A stretch of DNA of 64,000 nt from Pseudoduganella rivuli (GTDB lineage Bacteria > Pseudomonadota > Gammaproteobacteria > Burkholderiales > Burkholderiaceae_D), in assembly GCF_009674485.1 (NCBI RefSeq), contig NZ_WKJJ01000007.1:124001-188000 (forward strand), written 5' to 3'. The notes under the pieces are model-generated. The model was not told the DNA's origin, did no database searches, and saw only the letters and a program-made list of their open reading frames with translations. The position numbers and the translations under genes were made by a program. Position 1 is the stretch's first letter. Each line of letters opens with the position of its first letter. Positions 53,852 through 62,445 of this stretch are shown here, piece after piece.

Positions 53852-56185
53852 TTAGTTGCTGTATTGCAGGCCACGGGCAGCACCATTGACGTAGATGCGG
53901 CCATAGGTGTTCCAGTCGCCCACCACCACGGTGTTGCCGCCGAACTGGTGCGCGTCATCGTTGAAGCGCGACCACGTTGCGCCGCCATCGTCGGAGCGGT
54001 AGATGCCCCATTGGCCGTTGACGGTGCCTTCCACGTAGACCGCGGCCGAGTATGACGAGCCGGCCAGTGCCTTGCCCAGGGTGACCTTGGAGGCGCCCTT
54101 CGTGCCGTTGGCGGTCGCGAAGACGGGGCTCTTGACCCAGGTCGCGCCGGAGTCCAGCGAGTGGTACACGGTATTGCCGTCGGTCACCCAGATGTCGCCC
54201 TCGGCGTTCGGGTTGACAAAGATCGAGGAATGGACCCAGTCTTCCCAGGCCATGTTCGCGTTCACCGAACCCTGGCTCAGCGTGAAGTTATGGCCGCCAT
54301 CGGTCGAGACGTAGACCTTGCCTGGCAGCCAGCTCCAGTCCGCACCACCCGAATCGAAGGCATAGACCTTGTTCGGGTTCTTGCGGTCGGCGGCCAGGCG
54401 ATAGGCGCGCGGCCAGCCCCCGCCGACGGCGGGCAGCCCCGGCAGGTTGGTCGAAGTCCAGCTCGCGCCATTGTTCGTGCTGTACGACGGCACCGAATCC
54501 GGCGGCGCCCAGATCACGTTGTTGCGCGATGGGGCCGCGATGCTCTGCACGTGGCTACCGTTTGCCGCGGCGCCGGCCGGCAGCGACGAGAATTGCGACC
54601 AGCTATTGCCGGAGTCGCCGGACCAGAAGCCCTTGACGGTGTGGTTGTTGGCATTGTCGACGCCGGAGACGGCGATATAGCTTGGATCGGACCACACCAG
54701 GTCGACCGCGTTGCCACTGCTCCACCCTGGCGTAGGGCTCTTGGTTGGGCGCGTCGCGAGGTCGGTGATGACCCACGGGCCGATGTCGCCCGCGGCGTTG
54801 ATCAGCTTGTACTGCGCGCCGGCCGGGGGCGCGAGGGCGAACAGCGTGGCGGTTTCTTCCAGGTTGTTGACCTTGGGACTCCAGGTCGGCGTGGCCGAGG
54901 AGGCATTCGTGGTTTCGCAGATGCCGCCGCCGTGGACGTGCATGATGTGGTCACGGTTGGCCGGGTCGATCGTGACGCTTTCGATCCAGCCCTTGCAAGA
55001 GTCGGACGTATGCGGCATGTTGGCCTCGACTTCGCGCCATGTGGCGCCGGCATTGTCGGACATCTGGATTTGCTTGCTGCCGTCGAACCAGGCCGTCATG
55101 CCCACCGCGATGCGGGTGGTCGAGCCGGTGCCGTTAATCGACAGGCCACCAACGCCGAACAGACTGGAGTTCATCAGCTGGGTCCAGGTTCCACCATTGG
55201 CCCCGCCGCCGAATTTGTAGACATAGCCGGGACCGGCCTGGCCCTGGCCGCCGTTCTGATTGAACGCCATGTAGAAATAGCCGTCGCCGGCGCGCACCAT
55301 GTGCGGGATGTGATAACCGGATACCGCGGACGGCACTGCCACCGGCGTCCACGTCGCGCCGCCATTGGTGGATTTGTACAGGGAGGAGGTCAGGCCCGCC
55401 GCCTGGACGTAGTCGGGGGAGACCGTGGCCCACAGGACCCAGGTCTGTTGTCCCGTCCCCCGGTTCGGGGTATCGAATAAGACTTGCACGGTACCGTATT
55501 TCTGGCCGCCGGTGGCAATCCGTGTGCTCGAGAAGCTGGTGACCTGGTTCCACGTATGGCCCGAGTCCGTGCTCTTCCACAAGCCATCCTTGCGGGTGGC
55601 ATAGTACATGATCGACGGCAGTTGGGGGTCGATCGACAGGCGTTCGCCATAGGCCCGGCCGTCATCATTGCCACCCACCGCGAACGGCAGGTCATAGTAG
55701 GTCCAGTTGGTGCCGCGGTCGCTGGAGATATAGATGCGGCCATTGTGCACCTGGTCCGACGTTGCGGTATCGCCGGTGACCATGTAGACCAGCTGATCGT
55801 TGTTCGGGTCGAGCGCGATGCTTTCCACGCCGTGATATCGGCCTTCATTGGGGCCGAAGCCGATGCCGTCGGTGATCGGCGTCCAGGTCGAATTGGTGGC
55901 GTTCCAGCGGTAGGCACCACCGACGTCCGTGCGCGCGTACAGCAGGCTCGAATTGACCGGGTGGTAGATCGTGCCGGTGACATAGCCGCCTCCGCCCCAC
56001 TTCACGGGGGTCCAGCTCGATGCCGCCGGGCCGGCGCCCTGCATGTGGCGTGGCGCGGCCGCGCTGGCGATCTCGCTGTCGGCGCCGCCGGCGCAGCCGG
56101 TGATCACGCCGGCCACGAGGGTCGCCAACAGGGCAGGGACGACTAGCTTGGCGTTGAATTTCTTGACGCGGTACTTCTGGGTCAT
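53852..56185 (-). CDS. GH74 xyloglucanase lipoprotein, copy 3
   Basis: 777 residues. Lipobox ITGC is preceded by 'VVPALLATLVAGV'. The first catalytic Asp is in 'LLYARTDVGGAYRW', with Asp boxes ('SDDGGATW', 'STDGGHNF') and 'HVHGGGICETTN'. Its signal peptide and early region match copy 4 almost word for word ('VIPALLATLVAGVITGCAGG' there), so copies 3 and 4 are a pair. GGAGGAG precedes the ATG at 56185. It has its own promoter (56334-56362) and terminator. Confidence 0.92.
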   Translation of the reverse strand: MTQKYRVKKFNAKLVVPALLATLVAGVITGCAGGADSEIASAAAPRHMQGAGPAASSWTPVKWGGGGYVTGTIYHPVNSSLLYARTDVGGAYRWNATNSTWTPITDGIGFGPNEGRYHGVESIALDPNNDQLVYMVTGDTATSDQVHNGRIYISSDRGTNWTYYDLPFAVGGNDDGRAYGERLSIDPQLPSIMYYATRKDGLWKSTDSGHTWNQVTSFSSTRIATGGQKYGTVQVLFDTPNRGTGQQTWVLWATVSPDYVQAAGLTSSLYKSTNGGATWTPVAVPSAVSGYHIPHMVRAGDGYFYMAFNQNGGQGQAGPGYVYKFGGGANGGTWTQLMNSSLFGVGGLSINGTGSTTRIAVGMTAWFDGSKQIQMSDNAGATWREVEANMPHTSDSCKGWIESVTIDPANRDHIMHVHGGGICETTNASSATPTWSPKVNNLEETATLFALAPPAGAQYKLINAAGDIGPWVITDLATRPTKSPTPGWSSGNAVDLVWSDPSYIAVSGVDNANNHTVKGFWSGDSGNSWSQFSSLPAGAAANGSHVQSIAAPSRNNVIWAPPDSVPSYSTNNGASWTSTNLPGLPAVGGGWPRAYRLAADRKNPNKVYAFDSGGADWSWLPGKVYVSTDGGHNFTLSQGSVNANMAWEDWVHSSIFVNPNAEGDIWVTDGNTVYHSLDSGATWVKSPVFATANGTKGASKVTLGKALAGSSYSAAVYVEGTVNGQWGIYRSDDGGATWSRFNDDAHQFGGNTVVVGDWNTYGRIYVNGAARGLQYSN

Positions 56186-56315
56186 GCTGTTCTCCTCCAG
56201 GATTGGATTCTTGGTTTGTTTTGCCGGCGCGGTACCACGGAAGCAGCGCTTGAGCCGGCGTTCAGCGCGCTTTATTGCAATCACACAGTTAAATTAATGC
56301 AGAGTTCACATTTGC

Positions 56316-56362
56316 TTAAGATACATTAACGTAATCTAAACATGAGTGATCCGCAATGTCAA
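56316..56362 (-). promoter_or_regulatory. Promoter of GH74 copy 3 with downstream operator
   Basis: On the minus strand TTGACA (56357-56362), 17 bases and TTAGAT (56334-56339) with an extended TGT make a sigma-70-like promoter. TTAATGTATCTTAA (56316-56329) follows four bases later, where a repressor would block start. The segment through 56362 is clearly similar to 59089-59135. Confidence 0.65.
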
Positions 56363-56586
56363 CGCGATTGCTCTGGCGCGGTTTGAGTAGTGTCAATAAG
56401 CGTGTGGCCGCATGGCGGCCGGGGGGGGCGAGGGAATGTGCGGAGTGCGCGCCTAGAGGGATGCGAAAAAAGGCGGGCCCAGCGGGATGCTGAGAGCGTG
56501 CCGGAATAGCACGCTAACCGTGTAGGAAGCGACTGGCGGCGGCGCCTCCGGAGAGCAGCTGGCGCTGCCGGGAGCGCAGTGCGAAG

Positions 56587-56610
56587 GGCGGCGCAGGAAC
56601 CTGCGCCGCC
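56587..56610 (-). terminator. Terminator hairpin of GH74 copy 4
   Basis: An 11-bp GC stem (56587-56597 with 56600-56610) lies 19 bases after the stop of copy 4. The T-run is weak. Confidence 0.55.
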
Positions 56611-56629
56611 TTGCCTGAAGGCTGGTTGC

Positions 56630-58993
56630 TTAGTTGGTGTAGATAATGCCGCGACCGGCGCCACTGAAGTAGATGCGGCCGTAGGTGCTCCAGTCCCCTG
56701 CGATCACGCCGATGCCGCCATACTGGTGCGCGTCATCGTTGAAGCGCGACCAGGTGGCGCCGCCGTCATCGGAACGCCACACGCCCCACACGCCGCTCCG
56801 CGTGCCCACCACGTACACCGCGGCCGAGTACGACGAGCCTGTCGCCGCCTTGCCCAGGGCGATCCTGGTCGCGCCTTGCAGCGCTCCCGTCGAACCATTG
56901 GCGGCGACCGTCGCGAAGCCGGACAGGTTGGTCCAGTTCGCGCCCCCATTGGTCGAGTGGTACACAGTGTTGCCGTCGGCCACCCACAGGTCGCCCGAGG
57001 CGTTGGGGTTGCCCACCATCGTCGTGAGCCCGAATTCATTTTTGGCGAAGTTCGCTGCCACCGAACCCTGGACCAGCGTGAACGAATGGCCGCTGTCGGT
57101 CGAGAGGTAGACCTTGCCCGTGGTGTTGTTCCACCACGCGCCGCCTCCGTCGAAGGCGTAGACCTTGTTCGGGCTCTGGCGGTCGACGACCAGGCGATAG
57201 GCGTTAGGCAGGCCGCCGTTCGGCGTGGGCAGGCCGCTGACCTGGGTCCAGCTGGCACCATTGTTGGTGGTGTAGGACGGGATCGAGTTGGCGGGCGCCC
57301 AGACGATGTTGTTGCGCGACGTCGTCACGATGCTGACCGAGTCGTTGAAATTGGTGGAGGCGCCGGCCGGGAGCGAGGCGAAGTTCGACCACGTGGCGCC
57401 GCTGTTGCCGGACCAGGAGCCGTAGGCGGTCACGGGCGCGTTGGAGGTGATGCCGACAGCGACGATGTAGGTCGGATCGGACCACAACACGTCGGCCGCG
57501 TCGCCATTGCCCCACGCGCTGTTGGGCGACCTGGTCGGCTTCGCCGCGAGGTCGGTCTGGACCCAGTTGCCGATATCGCCCGCGCTGTTGACGAGCTTGT
57601 ACGACGCGCCGGCCGGCGGCGTGACGATCGCCAGGGTGGCGGTTTCCTCGAGGTTGTTGACCGGCTCATCCCAGCTCGGCGCGGCCGCCGACGCATTCCA
57701 GGTTTCCCAGACGCCGCCGCCGTGGACGTGCAGGATGTGATCCTTGTTGGTGGGATCGATCTCGACGTCGTCCACCCAGCCCCGGTACCCGCTGCTGCCC
57801 CAGTGCGTCATGCCGTCCGCGATTTCGCGCCAGGTGCCGGGGGCACCGGCGCTGTCGGACAGTTGGACCACCGGCTGGCCGGCGTTCCATGTGGTCACGG
57901 TCAGCGCGACGCGGGCCGTCGCGCCGCTGCCGTAGACGGACACGCCGCTGTAGCCGCCCTGCGTGGTGGTGGAGAGCTGGGTCCAGCTCTCGCCAAAGTT
58001 GATGCCGCCGAACTTGTAGAGGTAGCCGGGACCGCCGGCGCCCTCACCGGTGTTCTTGTTGAACACCACGTAGTAGTAGCCGTCGCTGGCGCGCACCACG
58101 TGCGGGACGTAGTAGCCGGACACGCTGGACGGCACCGTCACCGGCGTCCAGGTGGCGCCGCCGTTCTGGGACTTGTACATGGTCGAGGTCAGGCCGGCCT
58201 TCTGCACGTACTCCGGCGCGATGAAGGCATACATGTTCCATGTCGTCGCACCGCCGCCCGAGCCCGAATTGTCGAGCACGATCTGCTCGACGCCAATTGG
58301 AGCGGTACCCAGTCCCATGATCTCGCTGCCGGTCAGCACCTTGCTCGCCAACGAAGTCTGGGTCCAGGTCTGGCCTGAGTTCGTGCTCTTCCACAGGCCG
58401 GCTGTACGCGACGCGTAGAACATCGTCGACGGATTGGTCGGGTCGAGCTTCAGGCGTTCGCCGACGGCGCGGCCGCTCTCGTTGCCGCCCACCGGGAACG
58501 GCAGGTCGTAGTGCGTCCAGCTGGCGCCGCGGTCTTGCGACACATAGATGCGGCCGTTGATCAGGGCGGAGCCGTCCCAGTTGTGCGTAGTCAAGCCCGA
58601 GACCATGTAGACTTTATTGTCGTTGGTCGGATCCAGCGCCAGGCTTTCGACACCGTGGTAGGTGCCTTCGCCCGGGCCGAACCCGATGCCGTCGGTAATC
58701 GGCGTCCACGAGCCGCCGCCGTCCCAGCGGTAGACGCCGCCGACGTCGGTGCGGGCATACATCACGTTGTAGCTGGTCGGATGGTAAATCAGGCCGGTGA
58801 CGTAGCCGCCGCCGCCCCACTTCACACTGGTATAACTGGCGGCCGCCGGGCCGGCCCCCTGGGAATGGCGCGGCGCCATGGTGCTGCCGATGGCGTCGTT
58901 GTCGGAACCACCGGCGCAGCCGGTGATCACGCCGGCCACAAGGGTCGCCAACAGGGCGGGGATGACGAATTTCGCGTTGTACTTCGCTTGCAT
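56630..58993 (-). CDS. GH74 xyloglucanase lipoprotein, copy 4
   Basis: 787 residues. 'VIPALLATLVAGVITGC' is the lipoprotein signal. The catalytic start is 'VMYARTDVGGVYRW', with 'SQDRGASW', 'STDSGHSF' Asp boxes and 'HVHGGGVWETWN' in the centre. It pairs with copy 3 by signal peptide, promoter and linker ('APRHSQGAGPAAASY'), but has diverged in loop regions, for example 'TLTTHNW' insertions, which may change endo/exo mode. GGAGGAG precedes ATG 58993. Confidence 0.92.
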   Translation of the reverse strand: MQAKYNAKFVIPALLATLVAGVITGCAGGSDNDAIGSTMAPRHSQGAGPAAASYTSVKWGGGGYVTGLIYHPTSYNVMYARTDVGGVYRWDGGGSWTPITDGIGFGPGEGTYHGVESLALDPTNDNKVYMVSGLTTHNWDGSALINGRIYVSQDRGASWTHYDLPFPVGGNESGRAVGERLKLDPTNPSTMFYASRTAGLWKSTNSGQTWTQTSLASKVLTGSEIMGLGTAPIGVEQIVLDNSGSGGGATTWNMYAFIAPEYVQKAGLTSTMYKSQNGGATWTPVTVPSSVSGYYVPHVVRASDGYYYVVFNKNTGEGAGGPGYLYKFGGINFGESWTQLSTTTQGGYSGVSVYGSGATARVALTVTTWNAGQPVVQLSDSAGAPGTWREIADGMTHWGSSGYRGWVDDVEIDPTNKDHILHVHGGGVWETWNASAAAPSWDEPVNNLEETATLAIVTPPAGASYKLVNSAGDIGNWVQTDLAAKPTRSPNSAWGNGDAADVLWSDPTYIVAVGITSNAPVTAYGSWSGNSGATWSNFASLPAGASTNFNDSVSIVTTSRNNIVWAPANSIPSYTTNNGASWTQVSGLPTPNGGLPNAYRLVVDRQSPNKVYAFDGGGAWWNNTTGKVYLSTDSGHSFTLVQGSVAANFAKNEFGLTTMVGNPNASGDLWVADGNTVYHSTNGGANWTNLSGFATVAANGSTGALQGATRIALGKAATGSSYSAAVYVVGTRSGVWGVWRSDDGGATWSRFNDDAHQYGGIGVIAGDWSTYGRIYFSGAGRGIIYTN

Positions 58994-59088
58994 ACTGTTC
59001 TCCTCCAAACTGGATTTATATTTAATGACTGCGGTACTGCTTTACTTATTACAACAACGTAGTTATATTAACGAAAAGAAAGCGTTAA

Positions 59089-59135
59089 TTAAGCTACATT
59101 AACATTATCCAGACATGAGTGCCGGGCAATGTCAA
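59089..59135 (-). promoter_or_regulatory. Promoter of GH74 copy 4 with operator
   Basis: On the minus strand TTGACA (59130-59135), 17 bases, CTGGAT (59107-59112), then TTAATGTAGCTTAA (59089-59102). The plan is the same as for copy 3. The -10 is weak. Confidence 0.6.
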
Positions 59136-59267
59136 TTCTGTCCGCATTGATGCGTGATACTCGGTTGCGGAAAATCAAACTCCGCGCTGAGGGGCAGAAG
59201 TAAAAAAAGGCCAGGAGAGCGGCGGGCAGGACCGGGACGGGGAGGCGGGCGGCGTAATTCGAATTCA
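59089..59267 (-). pseudogene. 5' remnant of a fifth GH74-like lipoprotein gene
   Basis: From a TTG at 59267 the minus strand reads LNSNYAARL, then VPVLPAALLAFFYFC, against LNPKHRLTL and IPTLLTALLAGC at the start of GH74 copy 2. The 5' leader is also alike: GTTCTCC-GCAAT-GGT near 59274 and near 53610. Promoter block G stands upstream as block F does for copy 2. The reading frame ends in TAA at 59089, without any propeller sequence. I infer that a copy-2-like gene was lost or replaced here, leaving its promoter and signal peptide. Confidence 0.6.
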
Positions 59268-59422
59268 AAACGAGGTTCTCCGGCAATGGGTTATGGACAC
59301 GTTGTCCAGCCTGTAGCGAGGTTGATGTTCGAATGACTTTTAATGTCGCCACCAGGAAAAAGGTGAAGCGAGAGTTACGGGCACGAGGAACAGGCCCCTT
59401 GGGTAAAGTCCCGTCATGCCAC

Positions 59423-59483
59423 ATGATGCAAGTGGCCGCATTGCACGGCAATTGCGAAAGTAGCCAATGCGGCTCATGAAATT
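59423..59483 (-). promoter_or_regulatory. Shared promoter block, copy G, with inverted repeat
   Basis: On the minus strand AATTTCAT, 21 more bases, CAATTG with -35 TTGCCG, 17 bases, -10 CATCAT (59423-59428). The inverted repeat GCCGCATTG (59435-59443) / CAATGCGGC (59465-59473) has the same 21-base gap as copy F. It belongs to the GH74 remnant and may still help copy 4. Confidence 0.55.
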
Positions 59484-59537
59484 GATCAAACGCCAGGGTG
59501 GGCCGGGCAGCGTCGCGCGGGGCGCCGAATCAGCGCA

Positions 59538-59585
59538 TTGACACGAGAAAAACACTCGGCTTACACTGTGTTAATGTTGAGTTAA
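59538..59585 (+). promoter_or_regulatory. Promoter and operator of the GH27-NPCBM gene
   Basis: TTGACA (59538-59543), 18 bases, TACACT (59562-59567), then TTAATGTTGAGTTAA (59571-59585). This is the best sigma-70-like promoter of the window and has the same operator position as for GH74 copies 3 and 4. Confidence 0.65.
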
Positions 59586-59622
59586 GTTATCTGAATATAC
59601 ACCGCTGAAACTGGAGATTTTG

Positions 59623-61542
59623 ATGCAGCAGAAACAAACCCCGCGCCGCTGGCCCCGCCTGGCACTGATTCCGCTTTGCCTGGCGGCGGCGCTGGCGCAG
59701 GCCGCGACCGACCCGCTGGCGCCGACCGCCCGCTGGAGCGCCTATACCGCCGGCCGCGCGACAACGCCGCCGATGGGGTGGAGTAGCTGGAACGCGTTCG
59801 GCACCGATATCGACGAGGCGAAGATCCTTGGCTCGGCACAGCGCATCGTCGACAGCGGCCTGGCCGCCAAGGGTTACCGCTACATCAATATCGATGACGG
59901 CTGGGCCACGCGCCGCGAAGAGAAGGATGGCCACCTGGTGATTCGCGCCGACCGCTTCCCGTCGTCCACGACGGGCGGTCGCAGCACGTTCCGCCCGTTC
60001 ACCGACAAGGTGCACGCGATGGGCCTGAAGGCCGGCATCTATTCCGACCTCGGCCGCAATACCTGTGCCCAGGCTTTTTCCGGCGACAACACCGACTTGC
60101 CCAAGGGTAGTGTGCTGGAGCGCGAAATCGGCCTGTATGGCCATATCGACGATGATATCAAGCTGTTCTTTGCCGACTGGGGATTCGACTTCATCAAGGT
60201 GGACGGCTGCGGCCTGCGCGCCTATGGCGCCGACAGCGCGAAAGTGCGCTCCGGCGAATACCGCGCGCTGAAGCCGGTGCTGGACCTGGAATCGGTCAGC
60301 CGTTCCGACATCCCGGCCGTGCAGGCGGAATTTACGCAGATTAACGCGGCCCTGGCGCGCAACAATCCCGACGGCGATTACCTGCTGTCGCTGTGCGTGT
60401 GGGGCGCCGCCGACGTGCGCGCATGGGGCAAGAATTTCGGTAACCTGTCCCGCACCAGCGACGACATCACGCCCAACTGGGCACGCCTGCTGAGCAATTT
60501 CGACAGCGCGGCCAAGCGCGAGCTGTACGGCCATCCGGGCAGCTGGAACGATCCGGACATGTTGTACATCGGCAAGGGTGACTTCGACGCCGCCCACCTG
60601 GTGGAAGCCCGTTCGCATTTCTCGCTGTGGGCCATGCTGAATTCGCCGCTGATGCTGGGCGCCGACCTGCGCAGCACGCCTGCGGCGCTGATGGACATCG
60701 TCGGCAACGCCGACATCATTGCGCTCAACCAGGACCCGGCCGGCAACCAGGCCACGCTGGCCTACGACGCCGACGACCTGCAAATCCTGGTCAAGCAGCT
60801 GGCGTCGGGCCAGAAGGCGGTCGCCATCTTCAACCGGGGACTCGGGCCGATCGACGCCGACCTCAATGCGGCGCACCTGAAGCTGCGTAACGATGCGCCC
60901 ATCACGCTGACGGACTTGTGGACCCGTGCCGATACCACGTTCACCAACGAGACCAGGATCCGCGTGGCGCCGCGCGAGACGCGGATCTTCCGCGTGCAGG
61001 GTACGCGCTTGCTGGCGCAGGGCGTGTATCTGTCGGAGCAGCCCGGCAGCGTCAACCCGGCCGTCGATGGCGTGACCAGTCCGCAGGCCGACCCCACGGT
61101 GTTCCGCTCATCGGCCGCCTGGTCCGGCACCAAGGGCGCGGGCGAGCGGCCGATGTATGCCGGCTGGGGTGGCGCGCGCGCCGACAGCACGCCGTACGGC
61201 CAGGTCTTGCAGGTGGCCGGCGCGCCGTTCCCGGCCGGCATCGGCATCCTGGCCAATTCGCGGCTGGAAGTGCGCAACCACGGCTATCGCCGCATCACGA
61301 CCCAGGTTGGCGTCGACGATTCGGCGCGCGACCGCCAGCACGGTGTCACCTTCATGATTTATGGCGACGGCAAGTTGCTGGCGACGAGCAAGGCGTTGCG
61401 CTGGGGGCAACCGGCGCAAGCGTTGTCGGCTGATGTGGCCGGGGTCAAAGTGGTGGAGCTGGTCGCGCGCAGCACGGCAGTCAACAATGAACTGTTGCCG
61501 GTGACCTGGGGCGCCGCCGCGCTGTCTGGCAAGGCTGACTGA
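59623..61542 (+). CDS. GH27 alpha-galactosidase with C-terminal NPCBM domain
   Basis: 639 residues with a signal peptide ending AQAAT. 'TTPPMGWSSWNAFG', 'INIDDGWA', the nucleophile Asp in 'DFIKVDGCG' and the acid/base Asp in 'SRTSDDI' identify GH27; 'GSWNDPDMLYIG' and 'NSPLMLGADLR' follow. Residues about 470-630 resemble an NPCBM carbohydrate-binding module ('GVYLSEQ', 'AGIGILANSRLEV', 'FMIYGDGKLLATS'). The ATG at 59623 follows GGAG by six bases. It is divergent from the GH74 genes and uses the same kind of operator. The galactoside it attacks is unknown. Confidence 0.88.
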   Translation: MQQKQTPRRWPRLALIPLCLAAALAQAATDPLAPTARWSAYTAGRATTPPMGWSSWNAFGTDIDEAKILGSAQRIVDSGLAAKGYRYINIDDGWATRREEKDGHLVIRADRFPSSTTGGRSTFRPFTDKVHAMGLKAGIYSDLGRNTCAQAFSGDNTDLPKGSVLEREIGLYGHIDDDIKLFFADWGFDFIKVDGCGLRAYGADSAKVRSGEYRALKPVLDLESVSRSDIPAVQAEFTQINAALARNNPDGDYLLSLCVWGAADVRAWGKNFGNLSRTSDDITPNWARLLSNFDSAAKRELYGHPGSWNDPDMLYIGKGDFDAAHLVEARSHFSLWAMLNSPLMLGADLRSTPAALMDIVGNADIIALNQDPAGNQATLAYDADDLQILVKQLASGQKAVAIFNRGLGPIDADLNAAHLKLRNDAPITLTDLWTRADTTFTNETRIRVAPRETRIFRVQGTRLLAQGVYLSEQPGSVNPAVDGVTSPQADPTVFRSSAAWSGTKGAGERPMYAGWGGARADSTPYGQVLQVAGAPFPAGIGILANSRLEVRNHGYRRITTQVGVDDSARDRQHGVTFMIYGDGKLLATSKALRWGQPAQALSADVAGVKVVELVARSTAVNNELLPVTWGAAALSGKAD

Positions 61543-61605
61543 TACACGCGGATGTGGCGGCCGGGGCTCCAGTAGCCTCGGCTGCTGCCGCTGCGCCAGC
61601 CCGCG

Positions 61606-62445
61606 TTACCGCGTATTTTCCGGCGAACTGTCCCACTGGCTCAGCAACCTGCCGATTTCGCCATTGGCATTGAGCCGGACGATCGCATAGCGTATTTTTT
61701 CGATCGTGGCCACCGGGAGATTTTTCGATACGACCATGTAGAAATTCTCGGTATGCATGACCGCTGGCAGCACGCGGACCTTGCCCTGCATGCCGGCTCT
61801 TGCAATTTCAGCCTGGATTCCGGGAGACCGATGGATGAAGAAACGTCCCCGGCCGGCCACCAGCTTGCCCAGATTGCTTTCCGCGTCGCGCCCGCCCGAA
61901 TCAATCTTCAGGCCACCGACTTTTTCCAGTTGCCTGACGATGCCGAAGCCATGCGCCACCAGCACCGTGCCCTGGTCGCCAAGCTGACGCACGTCGTCCC
62001 AGTTATTGACCTGCACCGTGTCGTCAGCGCGCACGGCCAGAAAATAATTCATGGAATAGAGAGGCGGATCGATATAGGTGAACTTGGCCTCGCGCTCCCG
62101 CGTGCGTAGAAATCCGCAGGCGGCGTCGAGTTGGCCATGCGCTACACCGGCCTCGACGCGGACCAGCGGCTGCCACGTCTGGTCGCCGACAAAGACCAGG
62201 TCCGGGTCGATCCGCTCGATCGCGCGCATGATGTCGACGCACAGGCCGCCGATGGGCGTCTTCCGGTCAGGATGGAGCGAGGTGAATTTGGGCGTGGTGG
62301 CTTCCTGCGCGGCGGTGCGTATTTCCGCGGCGTGCAGCGGCGCGACGGCCAGCGAAGCCGCCAGCGAAGCCGCAAACGCGGCGCCGGCGAACCTCACGCG
62401 TTGCACGCGCAGGCATCTCCGAAATGAATCCCGGGGGACGTTCAT
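61606..62445 (-). CDS. Periplasmic binding protein of the amino-acid ABC type (SBP_bac_3)
   Basis: 279 residues with a signal peptide ending LHAAE. 'PIGGLCVDIMRAI', 'ACGFLRTREREAKFTY' and 'YSMNYFLAVRADD' fit the solute-binding family 3 fold. No ABC permease or ATPase lies nearby, so it may work as a sensory receptor part. Its ATG overlaps the stop of the cache-protein gene by four bases, which implies a joint function. The ligand is unknown. Confidence 0.78.
   Translation of the reverse strand: MNVPRDSFRRCLRVQRVRFAGAAFAASLAASLAVAPLHAAEIRTAAQEATTPKFTSLHPDRKTPIGGLCVDIMRAIERIDPDLVFVGDQTWQPLVRVEAGVAHGQLDAACGFLRTREREAKFTYIDPPLYSMNYFLAVRADDTVQVNNWDDVRQLGDQGTVLVAHGFGIVRQLEKVGGLKIDSGGRDAESNLGKLVAGRGRFFIHRSPGIQAEIARAGMQGKVRVLPAVMHTENFYMVVSKNLPVATIEKIRYAIVRLNANGEIGRLLSQWDSSPENTR

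Larger units (their letters stand above)
56186..56629. other. Intergenic region between GH74 copies 3 and 4
   Basis: Of these 444 bases, 56316-56362 form the promoter and operator of copy 3 and 56587-56610 the terminator hairpin of copy 4. A second hairpin (AGCGTGC at 56495-56501 with GCACGCT at 56509-56515) lies between. The rest is GC-rich with no gene that I can support. Confidence 0.5.
58994..59622. other. Intergenic region between GH74 copy 4 and GH27
   Basis: 629 bases. It contains the promoter of copy 4 (59089-59135), the decayed 5' end of another GH74-like gene (59089-59267), promoter block G (59423-59483) and the GH27 promoter (59538-59585). The remaining parts show no gene. Confidence 0.6.
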
